A DNA stretch of 64,000 nt from Ditylenchus dipsaci (taxonomy: Eukaryota > Nematoda > Chromadorea > Rhabditida > Anguinidae), in the NCBI GenBank assembly GCA_004194705.1, contig SADC01000162.1, positions 49,538 through 113,537 of the forward strand. Direction: 5' to 3'. A model generated the notes under the pieces. It was not told the origin of the DNA. It did no database searches and saw only the letters and a program-made list of their open reading frames with translations. Made by a program: the position numbers and the translations under genes. The number at the start of each line of letters is the position of its first letter. The stretch's first letter is position 1. Below, one piece after another: positions 33,889-45,371 of this stretch.

Positions 33889-34214
33889 CACCCGTGCCGA
33901 GTGGCCGAAAGGCAATAAAATCTGGTTTTGGGGGTTCACTGAAGGGGGACAATTTTTGCGAAAAAACGATTGAGGAAATCAGAATCGCAATGTGATCGGG
34001 TAAATCGCTCAGAATCAGACCACCAAATATCAGACTAAACCATTCCAACGACGCTAAAACGCTGTTTACGGAGTTTGGAGTAGTTCGCGATGTTCGGTGG
34101 TGAGATTCTGAGCATTTCACCCGAACATATTAAGATTCTGACTTGCTCAATCATTTTCTCGCAAATATAAGTAAACCCCAAAAAGCAGATTTTATGGCTT
34201 TCGACCACTGTGCA
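33889..34214. repeat. Module 2 palindrome (diverged copy)
   Basis: GAGTGGCCGAAAGGCAATAA on the left pairs with the right end ATGGCTTTCGACCACT. The internal order (GGTTTTGGGGGTTCACT, GGGGACAATTTTTGCGAAA, ATCAGAATCGCAATGTGAT, TAAATCGCTCAGAAT) matches the palindromes at 11640-12040 and 16850-17570. Confidence 0.75.
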
Positions 34215-34235
34215 TGAGAATGATCCGGAATAAAT

Positions 34236-34440
34236 TAATCACCTAATAGGTTACAGGTTCGAATCACGGTGGTGGCGAAATACTTTTTTCCTGACTAAAA
34301 TAGCTTTTAAACGGAAAATTAAGCTTTAGGATGAATAGTAAAACCACCTGAAACCTGCTCACACGTGTATCCACCTACATTATCCGAAACTTTGGATTCA
34401 GCTCAAATTAAATACAAGCCTTGTATCCTACCCACAATCG
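34236..34440 (+). mobile_element. tRNA-derived SINE, family 1 (plus)
   Basis: ACAGGTTCGAATCACGG is a B-box phrase, followed by a T-run and a body aligned with the minus-strand copy at 21185-21365 (TAGGATGAATAGTAAAACCA, CCTGAAACCTGCTCAC). Confidence 0.6.
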
Positions 34441-35117
34441 TGTCCCGAGTATAGTTTGTTCATACTAGCTATTTGGATTGCAGAAACCCCAGTTCTCGAG
34501 TAGTTTCAGACCGCACAGTATTTAGACGGTGGTCCGAAACACATGTATCTAGGTGACTGTATTTAGGAATAAACACTCAGGTGATAGTATTTGGCAGTCT
34601 AAATATCGCTACTTAGGTGAAAGTGGATCAATACTTATGGGTAAATGTTTTGACGAACTTCATTTTGCTCAAATTTAAACGAATTGCAATTTTGAAGAAC
34701 TAAATTTTGGACGAATTGAATTTTGGACGGATTGACTTTGGCTATGGCAAATGCCATGGCACCCTCCATTTTGTCATGTTTTATAAACAATTTTGGTATC
34801 AAAGTGATGCTCAGGCTCTTGGCTATTCAGCAAAACCATCAGCACAGGGTCTTATAAGCTATTTGAGCTGACTGAAAAGCCAAGACCTAGCTTAAACCTT
34901 CGTTTTATCGCAAAATCGATGATTTTTGGCTTTGGGCCCTCTCACAACACATCTGCATGCGCTTCCGCATGCGGATATATTGTGAGAGCCCATCCGCACT
35001 TGCGTTCTCAAATGCTTACAGAAATGCGGATATGTTGTGAGAGTCCATCCGTATACTTAATTTTTTTTATTGCAAGTTTCTTTTTATTGCAAGTTTTATT
35101 GCAAGAAAGGACCCTAC

Positions 35118-35733
35118 CATAGTTGGATCGCCGCCGCCGCCACCGCCGGCGCCGCCGCCGCCGCCACCGCCGGCGGCGGCGCCAGGCGGCGGCGGCAAAA
35201 TATAAGATGCCGCCGGCGGCGGCGGCTGCGCCGGCGGCTGAAAATGAGTCGGCGGCGGCGGTGGCGGTGCGGCGGAGTAAATAGGCTGCGGCGGCGGTGG
35301 CGGCGATGTGGCGGCGGCGGTGGCGGCGGTGGCGGCACCACCAATTACAAAGTGCCAAAACAATGCTTGTTTTGAATGGTCATCTTACAAAAATATGATA
35401 AAATGACATAATTTAGAATTTTACTGTTCTCTTGAAAAATTTTATTCTATGACAAACATAAATAAACAGAAATTTTTTTTTGGCAGTGAAGCGTCAGCTG
35501 GCGGCGGCGGTGGCGGCGATGGCAGCGCCGGCGGCGGCGGCGAAATAAAAAGTGCCGCCGGCGGTGGCGGCGGCGGTGGTGGCAAAGCAGCGGCGGCGGT
35601 GGCGGTGGCGGCGGTGAAATTTAGCAAGATTTTTGCGCCGCCGGCGGCGGCGCCGGCGGCGGCGGTGTTGTTGGCGACGCTGCCGGCGGTGGCGGCGGCG
35701 GCGGTGGTGGTTTTTCGGAGATGCACAACTATG
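35118..35733. mobile_element. GC-rich hAT-like element of GGC triplets, 8-bp duplication
   Basis: CATAGTTG and CAACTATG are inverted ends, flanked by GACCCTAC at 35110-35117 and 35734-35741. Two blocks of imperfect GGCGGCGGTGGCGGC (about 35130-35340 and 35498-35715) surround an AT-rich centre. The right end reads CCGAAAAA in reverse, as in the element at 12616-13021. The long open frames here are triplet-repeat artefacts. Confidence 0.85.
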
Positions 35734-35741
35734 GACCCTAC

Positions 35742-36333
35742 GGAGTATACACCCCCCCCCCAAATGGAATTTTTTTTAAAGTGTTTCCAAACACCCTATA
35801 TCGACTCAAAATCGCCTCAGAAGTTCAAAAAGGCATTATTTTTAAGTTCTGGTCAATAAAAAATCGAGTTCGGAATCATGTCTAAGGTAAGTGAGTGCGC
35901 GCATCTCTAACCGACCAAGCCCCCTGCGCCCCTTCGGGGCGCAGGCGGCTTGGTTGCTTGGGGTTGAGATGCGCACACCCACATACCTTAGACACAAATC
36001 ACTCGAAAGTGACTCTGGATGCATGAAAAAGCATGCATACCAGAGTTTATTTATGCGGTAGGTCCCAGTATTCAAAACTATGTTCAACATCTTCCTTTTT
36101 AGAACAAATTGGTTTCTTTTTGGTCCCTTACCACCCCAAAACAGCCCTAAGTCCCTTTAAAAATGGTCAAAAAAAGTAATTTTTGGTGGTCCCAAAACTC
36201 GAAATTTATTGACCAAAACTCAAAATAATGGCTTTTTCGAGTTTCTGAGGTGATTTTGAGTCGATATAGGGTGTTTGGAAACACTTTTAAAAAATTCCAT
36301 TTGGGGGGGGGGGGGGGTGTATACTCCGGTAGT
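35742..36333. repeat. Foldback carrying hairpin module (copy 4)
   Basis: GGAGTATACACCCCCCCCCC and the opposite end GGGGGGGGTGTATACTCC pair. The arms continue AGTGTTTCCAAACACCCTAT and inverse, then TGAGTCGATTTTG-type sequence. The centre 35870-36075 is a plus-strand hairpin module lacking the GTCACTGGAGC half. Confidence 0.85.
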
Positions 36334-36920
36334 GCCCAAGTTTAATACCAATATTACTGTGCTTATAATTTAAGTAAAGCAGACAATAGTGGCGAGGACG
36401 GCCGGATGTCTTACATATTTTAAGATGACTTTCATCTTTTTCGGATTTTCGTGTTTTCTATCTTAGAAGAGGGTTTTATGTTGATGAAATCGAAATTTTT
36501 CAAATCTTAGTTAATTTGATTTATATTTAATTTGATTATGATATATTATTTATTCTTTGTTTCGAAACCAAAATGCAGCATCTTGTTTGTGGATTTTGCG
36601 TATTTTCTATTGTCCTGTTTTCTAGCAAATCAAGAAGGCGAATGGCAACTTTTATTATTATTTCATAAATCTTTTCATTAGAAAATAACAAATTTACAGG
36701 ACATTAGTACAACTTTCAACCAAAAAACAATGTATTCGAATTTGAAATTTTAAATAAAAATAAAAATTTACAAATACAAGAAGAGATGGTGCTTTCTTTT
36801 CTAAAATTCGAGGGAATCCGGTTTGTAAAAAATGGTAGTTATATCGTTGTTTGACCATATTTTAATTAAACTTTTTTCGATATGTCAAGTAAGTAGTGGC
36901 ACCAAATAAATAGAAACTAA
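36334..36920. other. 3' flank of EGF gene copy B; nothing recognised
   Basis: AT-rich, no open frame, no repeat family recognised. It may include the 3' UTR of the minus-strand gene that ends at 36929. Confidence 0.3.
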
Positions 36921-36928
36921 CACAGATC

Positions 36929-39900
36929 TTACAAAGAGCAAACTCCATGGTAGTCCAGGCTCCTCAGTTGACGAGCACTCAGTGGAGTGTCAGTGGAAGA
37001 GGAATAAGCATTAGAACTACCCATTACAAAAGAGGAACAAGACATCGATTCAGCTTCACGCTGTTTGCCATACCTGAAATTGTTTTAATTTGCCATCCAT
37101 CTTCAGTGAGGACAAGTTTATCTACCTTCTATACAAATACAAGCAGCAGGAGAGAGCACAAAACCCAAGAAGCAGAAAGGTGACTAGAGTGGACAAGGCA
37201 GCAGTTTCCACTACCTCGTTGTGACCAACACTATAAGTGATTAAAATTCAGGTGGTTCTTATTCAGGGCCGTGACTTCAACTTTGTGGGGGTGTAATTAG
37301 CCTAACTTTTTCAGTCAAAGGGGTGGTAACTTCTCGGACACCCCTTAAAGTGACTAGGATTCGTCCGCAAGACTTCGGGACATAAACATGCCAACTCTCC
37401 TAAAAACCAGTTACGGAATAGTGACCGCGCCATCCTTTGCCGTCCGGCCGGCCCGTCTCGTCCGGACGGTCTAGCAATTGGCCCAACAAATCTGGACGGT
37501 TACTTTCTAGAACCTGAACTAACATGTTTTAACACTAGAAAGGCCGTTCGTGACTTTTGTTTATTCTAGCACAGTTTTTCATGCTGATTCTTTTGGTGCC
37601 GATCGTTTTCTCCTGACCGATAGAAAAAGTCGAGAAAAATGCAGTTTATATTGTTTATAAATGACGTCATCCCAGGACATCTTCTTCAAATGTACAGAAA
37701 GTTTCCTGCAAGACACATTTAGGATTGTCATATGTCAAAATGACCGCTGCAATCTGCTCTTTTAATGATTGTACGTGTGCTGCAATCTGTCTGCGATAAC
37801 TTGGACAACCAGCGTCCAACTCACAAAACCCCCATTTTCTGACCTGTCAGATTTCCACTTAAAGCAGCTTAAGAGCATGTCGCAGCTGTTAATAACTGCT
37901 TAATGCCTGGTCAATATTTGAAGAGAAATTCAAGAGCTACAAGATAGGCAAAAAATCAGCCCAAAAATTAGATTAAAGAGACTCAAAAATTTCAGAAAAG
38001 GAGGTAAAACCAGCTATTTTCCTGGTATTCAAAATTGAAGAGTACCTGGTTGGGCTTATTTTTGGCCAACTTTCTCCAACATTTTTGGTCTCCAATATAC
38101 CAAAATGATCAGCCGGAAAAATTCAACAAAACAAGTGCAAAGACTCACAATACAACAAACCAATTCTGAAAAATTTAAGCCGAAACAATTTTACCCCAAA
38201 ACCCCACCAAAAACCAGGTGCTTTTTGGACGAAAATTCGGGTGGTCATGGCTTGGTGTCGTGTTCTCTCAAAAATTTATAGGACCTTTTAATAGAATAAA
38301 ACTGTCACGTAATAGAACAAGAAAAGCTTATCAGGCACAACTGTTAGATCATAGTTAAAACTGTGTTTTCCTTTTTTTTGAGAGGATTGAAGAATTATGC
38401 TGGCAACCTAGTCACGAGTGGACAATTCTGGTTTTATTTCAATGGGTTTGAAATCTGTATTTTTCGTGCACATTGTATATCAAAAGATAGCCAAAACTTT
38501 GACGAGTCCTTTTTTCTAAAAAAATATCTGAACTTTTATATAATTGTGTTGATTTCAAACCCATTGAAATAAAAGTTTTAAAAAAGTTTTCGCAGACAGA
38601 TTGCAGCACACGTACAATCATTAAAAAGAGCAGATTGCAGCGGTCATTTTGACATATGACAATCCTAAATGTGTCTTGCAGGAAACTTTCTGTACATTTG
38701 AAGAAGATGTCCTGGGATGACGTCATTTATAAACAATATAAACTGCATTTTTCTCGACTTTTTCTATCGGTCAGGAGAAAACGATCGGCACCAAAAGAAT
38801 CAGCATGAAAAACTGTGCTAGAATAAACAAAAGTCACGAACGGCCTTTCTAGTGTTAATGCAAAAAACACAGCGACCGTCCATGCCCGCCCCTTTTTTTC
38901 AATCGACCGGCCGCCACCGTCCTAAAAATTGTCATTTTTCAGAAAAACATCTTTTTAGGACGGTGTCGGCCGGTCGATTGAAAAAGGTGGACGGGCATGT
39001 ACGGTCGCTGTGTTTTTTGCATAAAGAAATGGTGGTTGATGTTCTAGAAAGTAGACCGTCCAGATTTGTTAGGCCAATTGCTAGACCGTCCGGACGGGAC
39101 GGCGACGGGCCCGGAGAACGGCGCGGTCACTGTGGTTACAGGTGGGCATTTTAGAATAATTTTAAAAAGTTACTGCCTCAAAATGGTTCATTTTTTGCTC
39201 TCTTTGGTTGCTCAAAGACTTTTTTTTATCAATTGTCCAAATTTTATGTTAATATAAAAAATTTACCTGAATCCATAGAGTTCTGAATTGAACAGGTATT
39301 CACAGCGTCGACCATGATAATTGAGAGCACACCTACATAAATATTGAGTTTATGGTTGATTCCTATAGCCTTGAGAGCAAACAGACTTGCAGAAAGGCAG
39401 GAATTGGGTGGGTGAGTCGTCTTGGAACTCGGCCATGCACTCGCCACCATTGAAGCAGTAGATGTCGTTGAAAGGAGCGGGACATGCCTGGGCACTCCAT
39501 TTGTGCGGAGAAGGGTCCAGGTCATTGGGGCTACTATTAACCTGCTCTTGGCCACCTCTGCGGGGACCCCCTCCGCTTGCTGCAGCTTGCTACTGGTACA
39601 CCCGTCTTAATTGAGCAGATTAGAATATGATGTCTCTTCAATTTAAACCATTTAAATTCTGATAAATTTTCAAATTCCAAATTTTCAGATAAAAAAATTT
39701 AAATTGTTTTACATTTTAAAATTACATTTTAAGCCATCAAATTTTACTCAGTGAAAAATTCCGTAATTGTTCTCAAATTTTATAGTAGCGTGTGGCCTTG
39801 GACCATTTATGTCAAACAAGCTATCCACTGACCTAATGAAACCGAAAAAATTGTAGAAAAAAATCTTTGAAATGAGCACGTTTGTGATAAGTCCATTCGG

Positions 39901-40711
39901 ATTGAATTTTTCCAGCAACTTTTTTATTTTCGGAAATTTCAAAAATTTGGCGTCAAGTCTTAAACTCCTGTTTTTTAATTCGTTTTTTCAATGCCGATGC
40001 CTTTTTCGAATTTTCCGTCAAAAATTGAGATTAGGACCTTATGTACTTTGGGGGGGGGGGGGGGGCACCGATTTTTTCACCTCGGTTTTTTCTTCAATTT
40101 TTACATGTTGATTCTAATAATCATAATAATTATGTTAACCGTCTGTTAGTGACCATAGAAAATATGTTGATTAAAGTGATCATGGTCAATTAAATCACCA
40201 TAATTAACTTGATCACTATATAAAACGTAAAAATTTTGGTGAAAAAATCGGTGTCAACAATCCTAACTCCGGCCGAGTGAGGATTGTTGATTTTTTCAAC
40301 CTTTTTTTATTCATGTCTGATCGACCAATAGTCTACTTGGTAGCCCTGAACCTCAGCTACAAAACGGCGCAAAAAAAAGTTTTGGAAAATTTTAAAAAAA
40401 AGTTATGGCCATATCCGAGTGAAGGTTGTTGAATTTACAGTCCATTATTGTGAACAAGTCCTTATAAAGTGTAATTGAGCATGCTCACATTTATGCCTAT
40501 AGGCGCGTAGCCAATCTTTGTTGGTGGTGGTTTGGTTAGAGGGCACTGTAGTACTGATATTAATGCCGCCATTGATGCACACATTTGGGAATTTAGTGGA
40601 AGAGGAGAAGTAAATGAGGAGGAGCAACAGACAGAAAAAGCAAACACTGATTAGCAACAGCAGAAGGGTGCTTTTGCCAAGTTTGCCCACTGCACTCCAC
40701 TGCTTTTTCAT
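36929..40711 (-). CDS. EGFR-ligand-like single-pass membrane protein, copy B
   Basis: Predicted membrane-anchored growth-factor precursor of Spitz/LIN-3/TGF-alpha type. Proposed exons: 40711-about 40486 (MKKQWSAVG, then a Leu-rich signal peptide LLLLLISVCFFCLLLLLIYF), 39589-39387 (CPAPFNDIYCFNGGEC, ending FCK), 39332-39267 (CALNYHGRRCEYLFNSELYG), 37230-37126 (EVVETAALSTLVTFLLLGFC, the membrane segment, then YLYR) and 37073-36929 (Ser/Thr-rich tail ending LDYHGVCSL and a stop). Introns of 54 and 52 nt plus one of 2,036 nt; phases 2-2-2 equal those of copy A at 23078-23609. The EGF spacing C-x8-C-x5-C, C-x-C-x8-C and RCEY ending match EGFR ligands. All internal joins are in frame. The link of the first exon to the rest is inferred. 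The long intron is packed with three nested elements. Confidence 0.85.
37533..38854. mobile_element. piggyBac-like foldback, TTAA flanks
   Basis: CACTAGAAAGGCCGTTCGTG and its inverse at 38835-38854, flanked by TTAA at 37529-37532 and 38855-38858. The arms are complementary for about 290 bp, almost without mismatch. The centre (about 37830-38560) has another inverted pair (GGTTTTATTTCAATGGGTTT near 38429 and AAACCCATTGAAATAAAA near 38555). No transposase. Confidence 0.85.
38859..39021. mobile_element. Small palindrome, TAA flanks (Harbinger-like)
   Basis: TGCAAAAAACACAGCGACCG at 38859 pairs with CGGTCGCTGTGTTTTTTGCA ending at 39021. The flanks TAA at 38856-38858 and 39022-39024 fit the 3-bp TWA target of PIF/Harbinger. 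The arms are almost perfect with a ~25-bp loop. Confidence 0.75.
39900..40445. repeat. Inverted-repeat fragments with G17 run
   Basis: ACCGATTTTTTCACC at 40067 pairs with GGTGAAAAAATCGGTG at 40239. Between them are several GTGATCATGGTCAAT / ATTAACTTGATCAC dyads. A run of 17 G lies at 40050-40066. A GTAGCCCTGAACCTCAGCTA phrase lies at 40340. Confidence 0.5.
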
Positions 40712-40954
40712 TCGTCACACCACAAGGTTGTGGTTATCACTGGTGCTGCAAAACAGGCAACAACACATAGTTGCCCAAAGGGCATGCTCCTCACTTCGGC
40801 ACACTAAAAGCAGGTGAATAAACTGAAATACCACGTTTGTGTTACTCGCGGGATAAAATTGTAAAAAAAGATGAGCAATAGTCAAAATTGATACATAAAA
40901 ATACAGGTATAGATCAATAGGTCACAGATCTCATTTGGTTCGATTGTACAAATA

Positions 40955-41397
40955 CAGTCGAACCTTAATATAAGAGCACCCCAGATATAAGAGCACTTTT
41001 AAAAAAATTGTCTGGCCGGCAGAGAAAGTGGACAAAGTTTACCAGCAATATAAGAGCACTGGATATAAGAGCACCCAAAGCTAGTACAGGTTTATTAAAA
41101 TACTCTCAATATGAGAGCACATGATCATTTTTACCACAATTTTGTAGAACTAAACCGATATTTTGAAACTTCTTGTAATTTTTTGACATAAAATGAAACA
41201 CCAGCTAATTTTTTCGCAGTTTTACAAGCATCAAAACCTCTCAAATTGGGGTTTTTTGAGCTGAACTCCCTAATACTTTTGAAATTTTGGGATACGAATA
41301 TGAACATACAGGTTAGACTGTGACCCTTCAATATAGCTTATCTTACGTCACCATAAGAGAACCTCCTAAGGGCTGCTCTTATATCCAGTTCTGACTG
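40955..41397. mobile_element. Pogo-like MITE
   Basis: CAGTCGAACCTTAATATAAG and CTTATATCCAGTTCTGACTG are inverted, flanked by TA (40953-40954, 41398-41399). TATAAGAGCAC is repeated four or more times at the left and CTCTTATATC at the right. It lies ~250 bp upstream of the start codon proposed for EGF gene copy B. Confidence 0.88.
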
Positions 41398-41683
41398 TAA
41401 ATCAGTAAATAAATGCATTTGCTAATGATAACAATTTGGGACTGACTTAGCCTCGAATCTTTCACAAAAGTCAGCCATTTACAGCGTCAACAGTATTTTA
41501 ATTTGAGATTTGACTTTTTATAATGTGAGGTTTTAACTAGAAAATTTGAAAAATTGCTTAGATTTTGAAAAAAGTGCAAATTTTCGGGTTTTACACAAAA
41601 TTTTCAAAAAGTTTGGACTCGGTTGTGTTGGCGACCGGACAAAAAAGACTAAAAGTCTTTTTCTAGTTTTGTTAGCCCACCTT

Positions 41684-41792
41684 TTGACTACGCATCGAGC
41701 TGATTTTTTTAGGACCACTTTTCTCGTAATGTTAACTTGTTGTGAAAAAATCAACTCGATGCTTAATCAAAAAGTGGGCCAACAGAACTTTT
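41684..41792. repeat. Short palindrome
   Basis: GCCCACCTTTTGACTACGCA at 41676 pairs loosely with TGCTTAATCAAAAAGTGGGC ending at 41779. GCATCGAGCTGATTTTTT pairs with AAAAAATCAACTCGATGC. Confidence 0.6.
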
Positions 41793-41799
41793 GTCCGCG

Positions 41800-42670
41800 T
41801 GACAAAAAAGACTTGATCTTTTTTTCCCAGGTTGCCTTGGTCCCCATTCCAGTCATAGGGACTCAAGTGGTCCTTTGTATGTTGGTTCCAATTAAAGTGG
41901 GAAGTCGGATGTCGGTCTTTGAGGTTGCATAGCTCTTCCAGTTTTTATCATTTTTTCATTTTGTAAAGTGACTTCAAGTATTTTACACGGGAAAAATTAA
42001 TTTTGCAAAAGCTGGAAAGAAAATTCCGGAATTTTAGCATCGAACTACTTACTTAAACCTTCCCACTTCCGAATTCGACATCCGACTAACGAGCTTCAAT
42101 GTAGCTAAGCTTGTAATTACAAGGACACATAAAATGAGTAGAATTCACCATATTCAAAAGTTTATATACACAAATTTAGAGCTTCAAAATTAATAGTGGG
42201 CGTATTAATTCAGATTGCGCTGGAGAAGTAGGAGAAAACGGAATTTATAAGTTATCAAACAAAAAGGTAGTGATAACGAAATTCCTCGGCTTTTTGACTA
42301 ACTAATCAATTATGTTTGCTCAATTTGTTAACAATTAAAAATAGCAATAAGCGCGTAAGTGAGCACTGCTTGATAACATACAAACTTATACTTTTAATAA
42401 TAGGATTGTTGCTATTTTGGAAATGTTACAACAAAATTTGAAAATGGCACTAAGCCTTGACTAGAATCTGTACTTTTCACAAGAGATTTGTATTTTTTTA
42501 CCCCAATTTTCTATATTTTTTCGATTTGTAGTCAAAATATTTTTTTTGCTTGAAAATGGCAAGACGCACTGAATAAAATGACCTGCTTTCATCAAAAATA
42601 GTCCAATTGTACTTTTTATATATATTCTCATCTAAAAATAAAATCTGAAAGCCCGGCCGGACTGGGTTAT
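41800..42670. other. No gene recognised
   Basis: AT-rich, with an inverted GGAAGTCGGATGTCGG (41900) / CCGACTTCC-type phrase near 42060-42090. No reading frame with a family motif. Confidence 0.3.
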
Positions 42671-43272
42671 TCGATGCCCTCACAAAACACCCCAAAATGA
42701 GCTTTTGTCGGTGTTTTAGCATTTTTAACGTGAATAAAACGTTTTTTTAAATCACAGCCGACCATTTTTTGAAAAAAAAATTGTCCAAAAATCGACTTTT
42801 TGTCTTGGGAGACAAGGTAAAGGGTATTGGAGGCTTCCTGGATACCTTTTTTATTATCTACGTAATGATATTCTACCCTGTTTTGGTCACTGGAGCTTGG
42901 CAAAAAGACTCTTTATATGCATTTTCGATCAAGAGTGCGCGCCCCCTGAGCGTCCGAAGGGGCGTACCTTACAACATACCTTACAAGGGAACATATGGTA
43001 GTGTCCATGCGATACGGAAAAACCCTATATACCATTCGATAGAGCTTCGAAAACGCTTATTGGACTTGGAGATCCTTTTCTGCGGAAAAGTCGATTTTAG
43101 GGTAGAAAATGTGTTTGAAAGTTGAGCATAATTTTTCAGCATTAATATCACATAATCAGCTCTATCGAATGGTATCAAAAAATGGTCGGCCACGCCATAT
43201 TAACATGTTTTCTACTCTTTAAAAGCGCTAAAACATCGAAAAACATCATTTTGTGGTGTTTTGTGAGGGCAC
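42671..43272. repeat. Foldback carrying hairpin module (copy 5, partial)
   Basis: GCCCTCACAAAACACC at 42676 pairs with GGTGTTTTGTGAGGGC ending at 43271. CGGTGTTTTAGC, AAAACG and CCGACCATTTTTTGA also have partners. The centre has the first half of the module (GTTTTGGTCACTGGAGCTTG, GCAAAAAGACTCTTTATATG) and a GCGCGCCCC...GGGGCGTACCTTACA remnant of the stem. Confidence 0.75.
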
Positions 43273-43334
43273 CAAATAACCTAATTTAGCCGAGAGCCCT
43301 GATTAAATCCAAATAAATGAATAAATATCCAATA

Positions 43335-44423
43335 CCGTATTTTCTTTATCAAACGCGCCGCGGCGTTTATTGTTCGATAAAGTATTTCGAACACTTTTTT
43401 CCTATCATTTTTGCCGTCTTATTGTTTTTGCTATTCTTCCCGCCATCTGAACTAAGAACACCGCAAGGGATGGTTGTAACGACTTTAAAGAAGACGGAAT
43501 ACTAGAAAAAAGTGAGCTAGGACAAAATACGCAAGAAATAAACATCGACCACACGAATGAGGATGACTATTTTGAGTTCGTCGATCAGTTTTTATCACTT
43601 TTTCTTGTCGAATAAAATGTCAACCCAACACCTTAAAACCCAAGAAGGGAGGGGGTGATTAGTAATGGCCTGTTCACAATAGTTGAAGTCCAAGTTGGAG
43701 TAAGGGTGTTCACAATAACATTTCACTCCAATGCAATTGTGAACTGTTTACCGCGGTTAAGTTTTTTTCTATACCATATTTTTTGTTTGTTTTTCATCAT
43801 ATTTTGTTGGAAATCAATACTTCCGAGATAGTAAATGATAAAAAAACGCGTTATAGTGTGAGTTGGAGTGAAAAATTGGCTCCAACTCTAACTCTGACTC
43901 CTTCCAACTTCGACTATTGTGAGCAATTCGTAAAGAAAATACAATAATCATTAAGTCAAAAAAGAGAGGACACTTATAAGATACTTTTGGACATATATTT
44001 CTACCATGGTTTCTACTTTTTTGTTACAGTCGAGTCTCGATTTAACGATCACCCTGGGACCGACCCAGGTGATCGTTAAATCGAGAGTGATCGTTGAATC
44101 GAGGGGTAATTTGACGGAATTTATTATTGAAGGGACCGATCCAGGTGATCGTTAAATCGAGACTCGACTGTACTTTAAAAGGCCGTGAGGACCTTCGAGG
44201 TTTTATATAGGATATGAGGCATATCGACTCAAGCACCGCGAGTAATAGACCACTTATACTGTCTTGACGATGTATCAAAGAAAGGTAGCAAGTGATGTCA
44301 AAGAATGTCTTTCCCTGTAATTGTGGTTAATTGTACATACAATTAACTACGATTAACCTTAAGTTAACCTCAGAGAGGGGAGCGCGTTTGTTAAACAGGG
44401 GGCGTTCAATAGAGAAAATACGG
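43335..44423. mobile_element. CCGTATTT-type MITE with nested pogo MITE
   Basis: CCGTATTTTCTTTATCAAAC and TTCAATAGAGAAAATACGG are inverted, flanked by TA (43333-43334, 44424-44425). Inside: an inverted pair of AGTTGGAGTGA/AACTCTAACTC-type phrases (43690-43920) and the pogo MITE 44027-44170. Confidence 0.75.
44027..44170. mobile_element. Small pogo-like MITE (144 bp)
   Basis: CAGTCGAGTCTCGATTTAAC and TTAAATCGAGACTCGACTG, flanked by TA (44025-44026, 44171-44172). GGGACCGACCCAGGTGATCG occurs near the left end and again, modified, at the right. Confidence 0.9.
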
Positions 44424-44425
44424 TA

Positions 44426-45371
44426 TATGTTAATCCAGAAAAAATCCAGGTTTCAAAAGAATTATTAGGAAGAAGAGATACTACTGTAACCAGTAGTAGT
44501 GATCACAACCATCAATAAAACAAAACATCCGCAAACAGTCAACCAACAAAATACTAACTAATTCTGTGGAAATCTTGCATAGTCAATCCAGCCAAATCCA
44601 CAATAAAATTTTTTTTGAGAAACATCGCCACCAACAGCCCCACATCTGGTGTGTGTTTGTCCTTTGCTGCAACCCATAAAAGGGCAGCCACAGCATCAGA
44701 CTGTATATACAGCACAACCAGCAATCCTACTCAAATTCCACCATCCTTTGTTAGGGGCAGGCGGTAAACTGTAGAACAAATCTGTTTGGTGCATCAAAAA
44801 CAATTGAATTAATTGGTGACCAGGGCCGCCGACAATGCTCTTCTTCCGGTCAGCTATGAAAGCCGAAAAGCAACTCAAAAAAAGTTTCTTTGTCGGGGGA
44901 CCTCAGAAAAAAAAAGTAAGCAAATAAATTGTGCAATACACATTGAAAATTGGTGAGAAACAACCATTTTTGTTATTAATTTATGCCGTGTTAGGGGCGG
45001 CGGCATGTTTGCTTAAGGGGACATCCACTTACACAGTTCCTTGTTGTCTTCTTTGTGTGCAACCACCCGGAAAGTTGTAGGCATGAACAGTTTTGAGTGG
45101 CGGTGGATAAGGATTGGCTGATTTTAAATACAACTTTCCAACAAACACATATAGTCAGCTGAGAGGCTGGTATTTGGATAATATTTTGGGGTATGCTTTA
45201 CGGGAAATGGCTGAACATGTGTGGCGTAGTTTACGGAAAAAATTAGGAATCTTTTTCACTCTTTCGAAGGACAAAAAATTGATGGACTGAAAAAATGGAG
45301 TACTAGATCCTGCGACTGCAAGTCAATGGAAAACCTCTGGGGATACTTAGTTATCGATGTTTACAATAATA
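44426..45371. other. No gene recognised
   Basis: Moderately GC-balanced stretch with an open minus frame at 44878-44696 and short CAACAA-rich phrases. Nothing matches a family I know. Confidence 0.25.

Larger units (their letters stand above)
37420..39131. mobile_element. Outer inverted-repeat element in EGF-B intron
   Basis: TAGTGACCGCGCC at 37419 and GGCGCGGTCACTG ending at 39132 are inverted. The arms continue through CCGTCCGGACGGTCTAGCAA and AATCTGGACGGT...TTCTAGAA on both sides. It hosts the two elements below. No convincing target duplication (TTACGGAA versus TGGTTACA). Confidence 0.75.

Noticed and set aside
35008..35763. Poly-Ala/Pro/Arg/Gly open frames on both strands
   Set aside because: They arise from GGC-type triplets inside a hAT-like element with clear 8-bp duplications.
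37681..38760. Protein-like frames shared by 37680-37850 and 38439-38726
   Set aside because: These are the two inverted arms of the piggyBac-like element; similarity reflects the palindrome.
37411..39140. 8-bp target duplication for the outer intron element
   Set aside because: TTACGGAA and TGGTTACA do not match in any register I tried.
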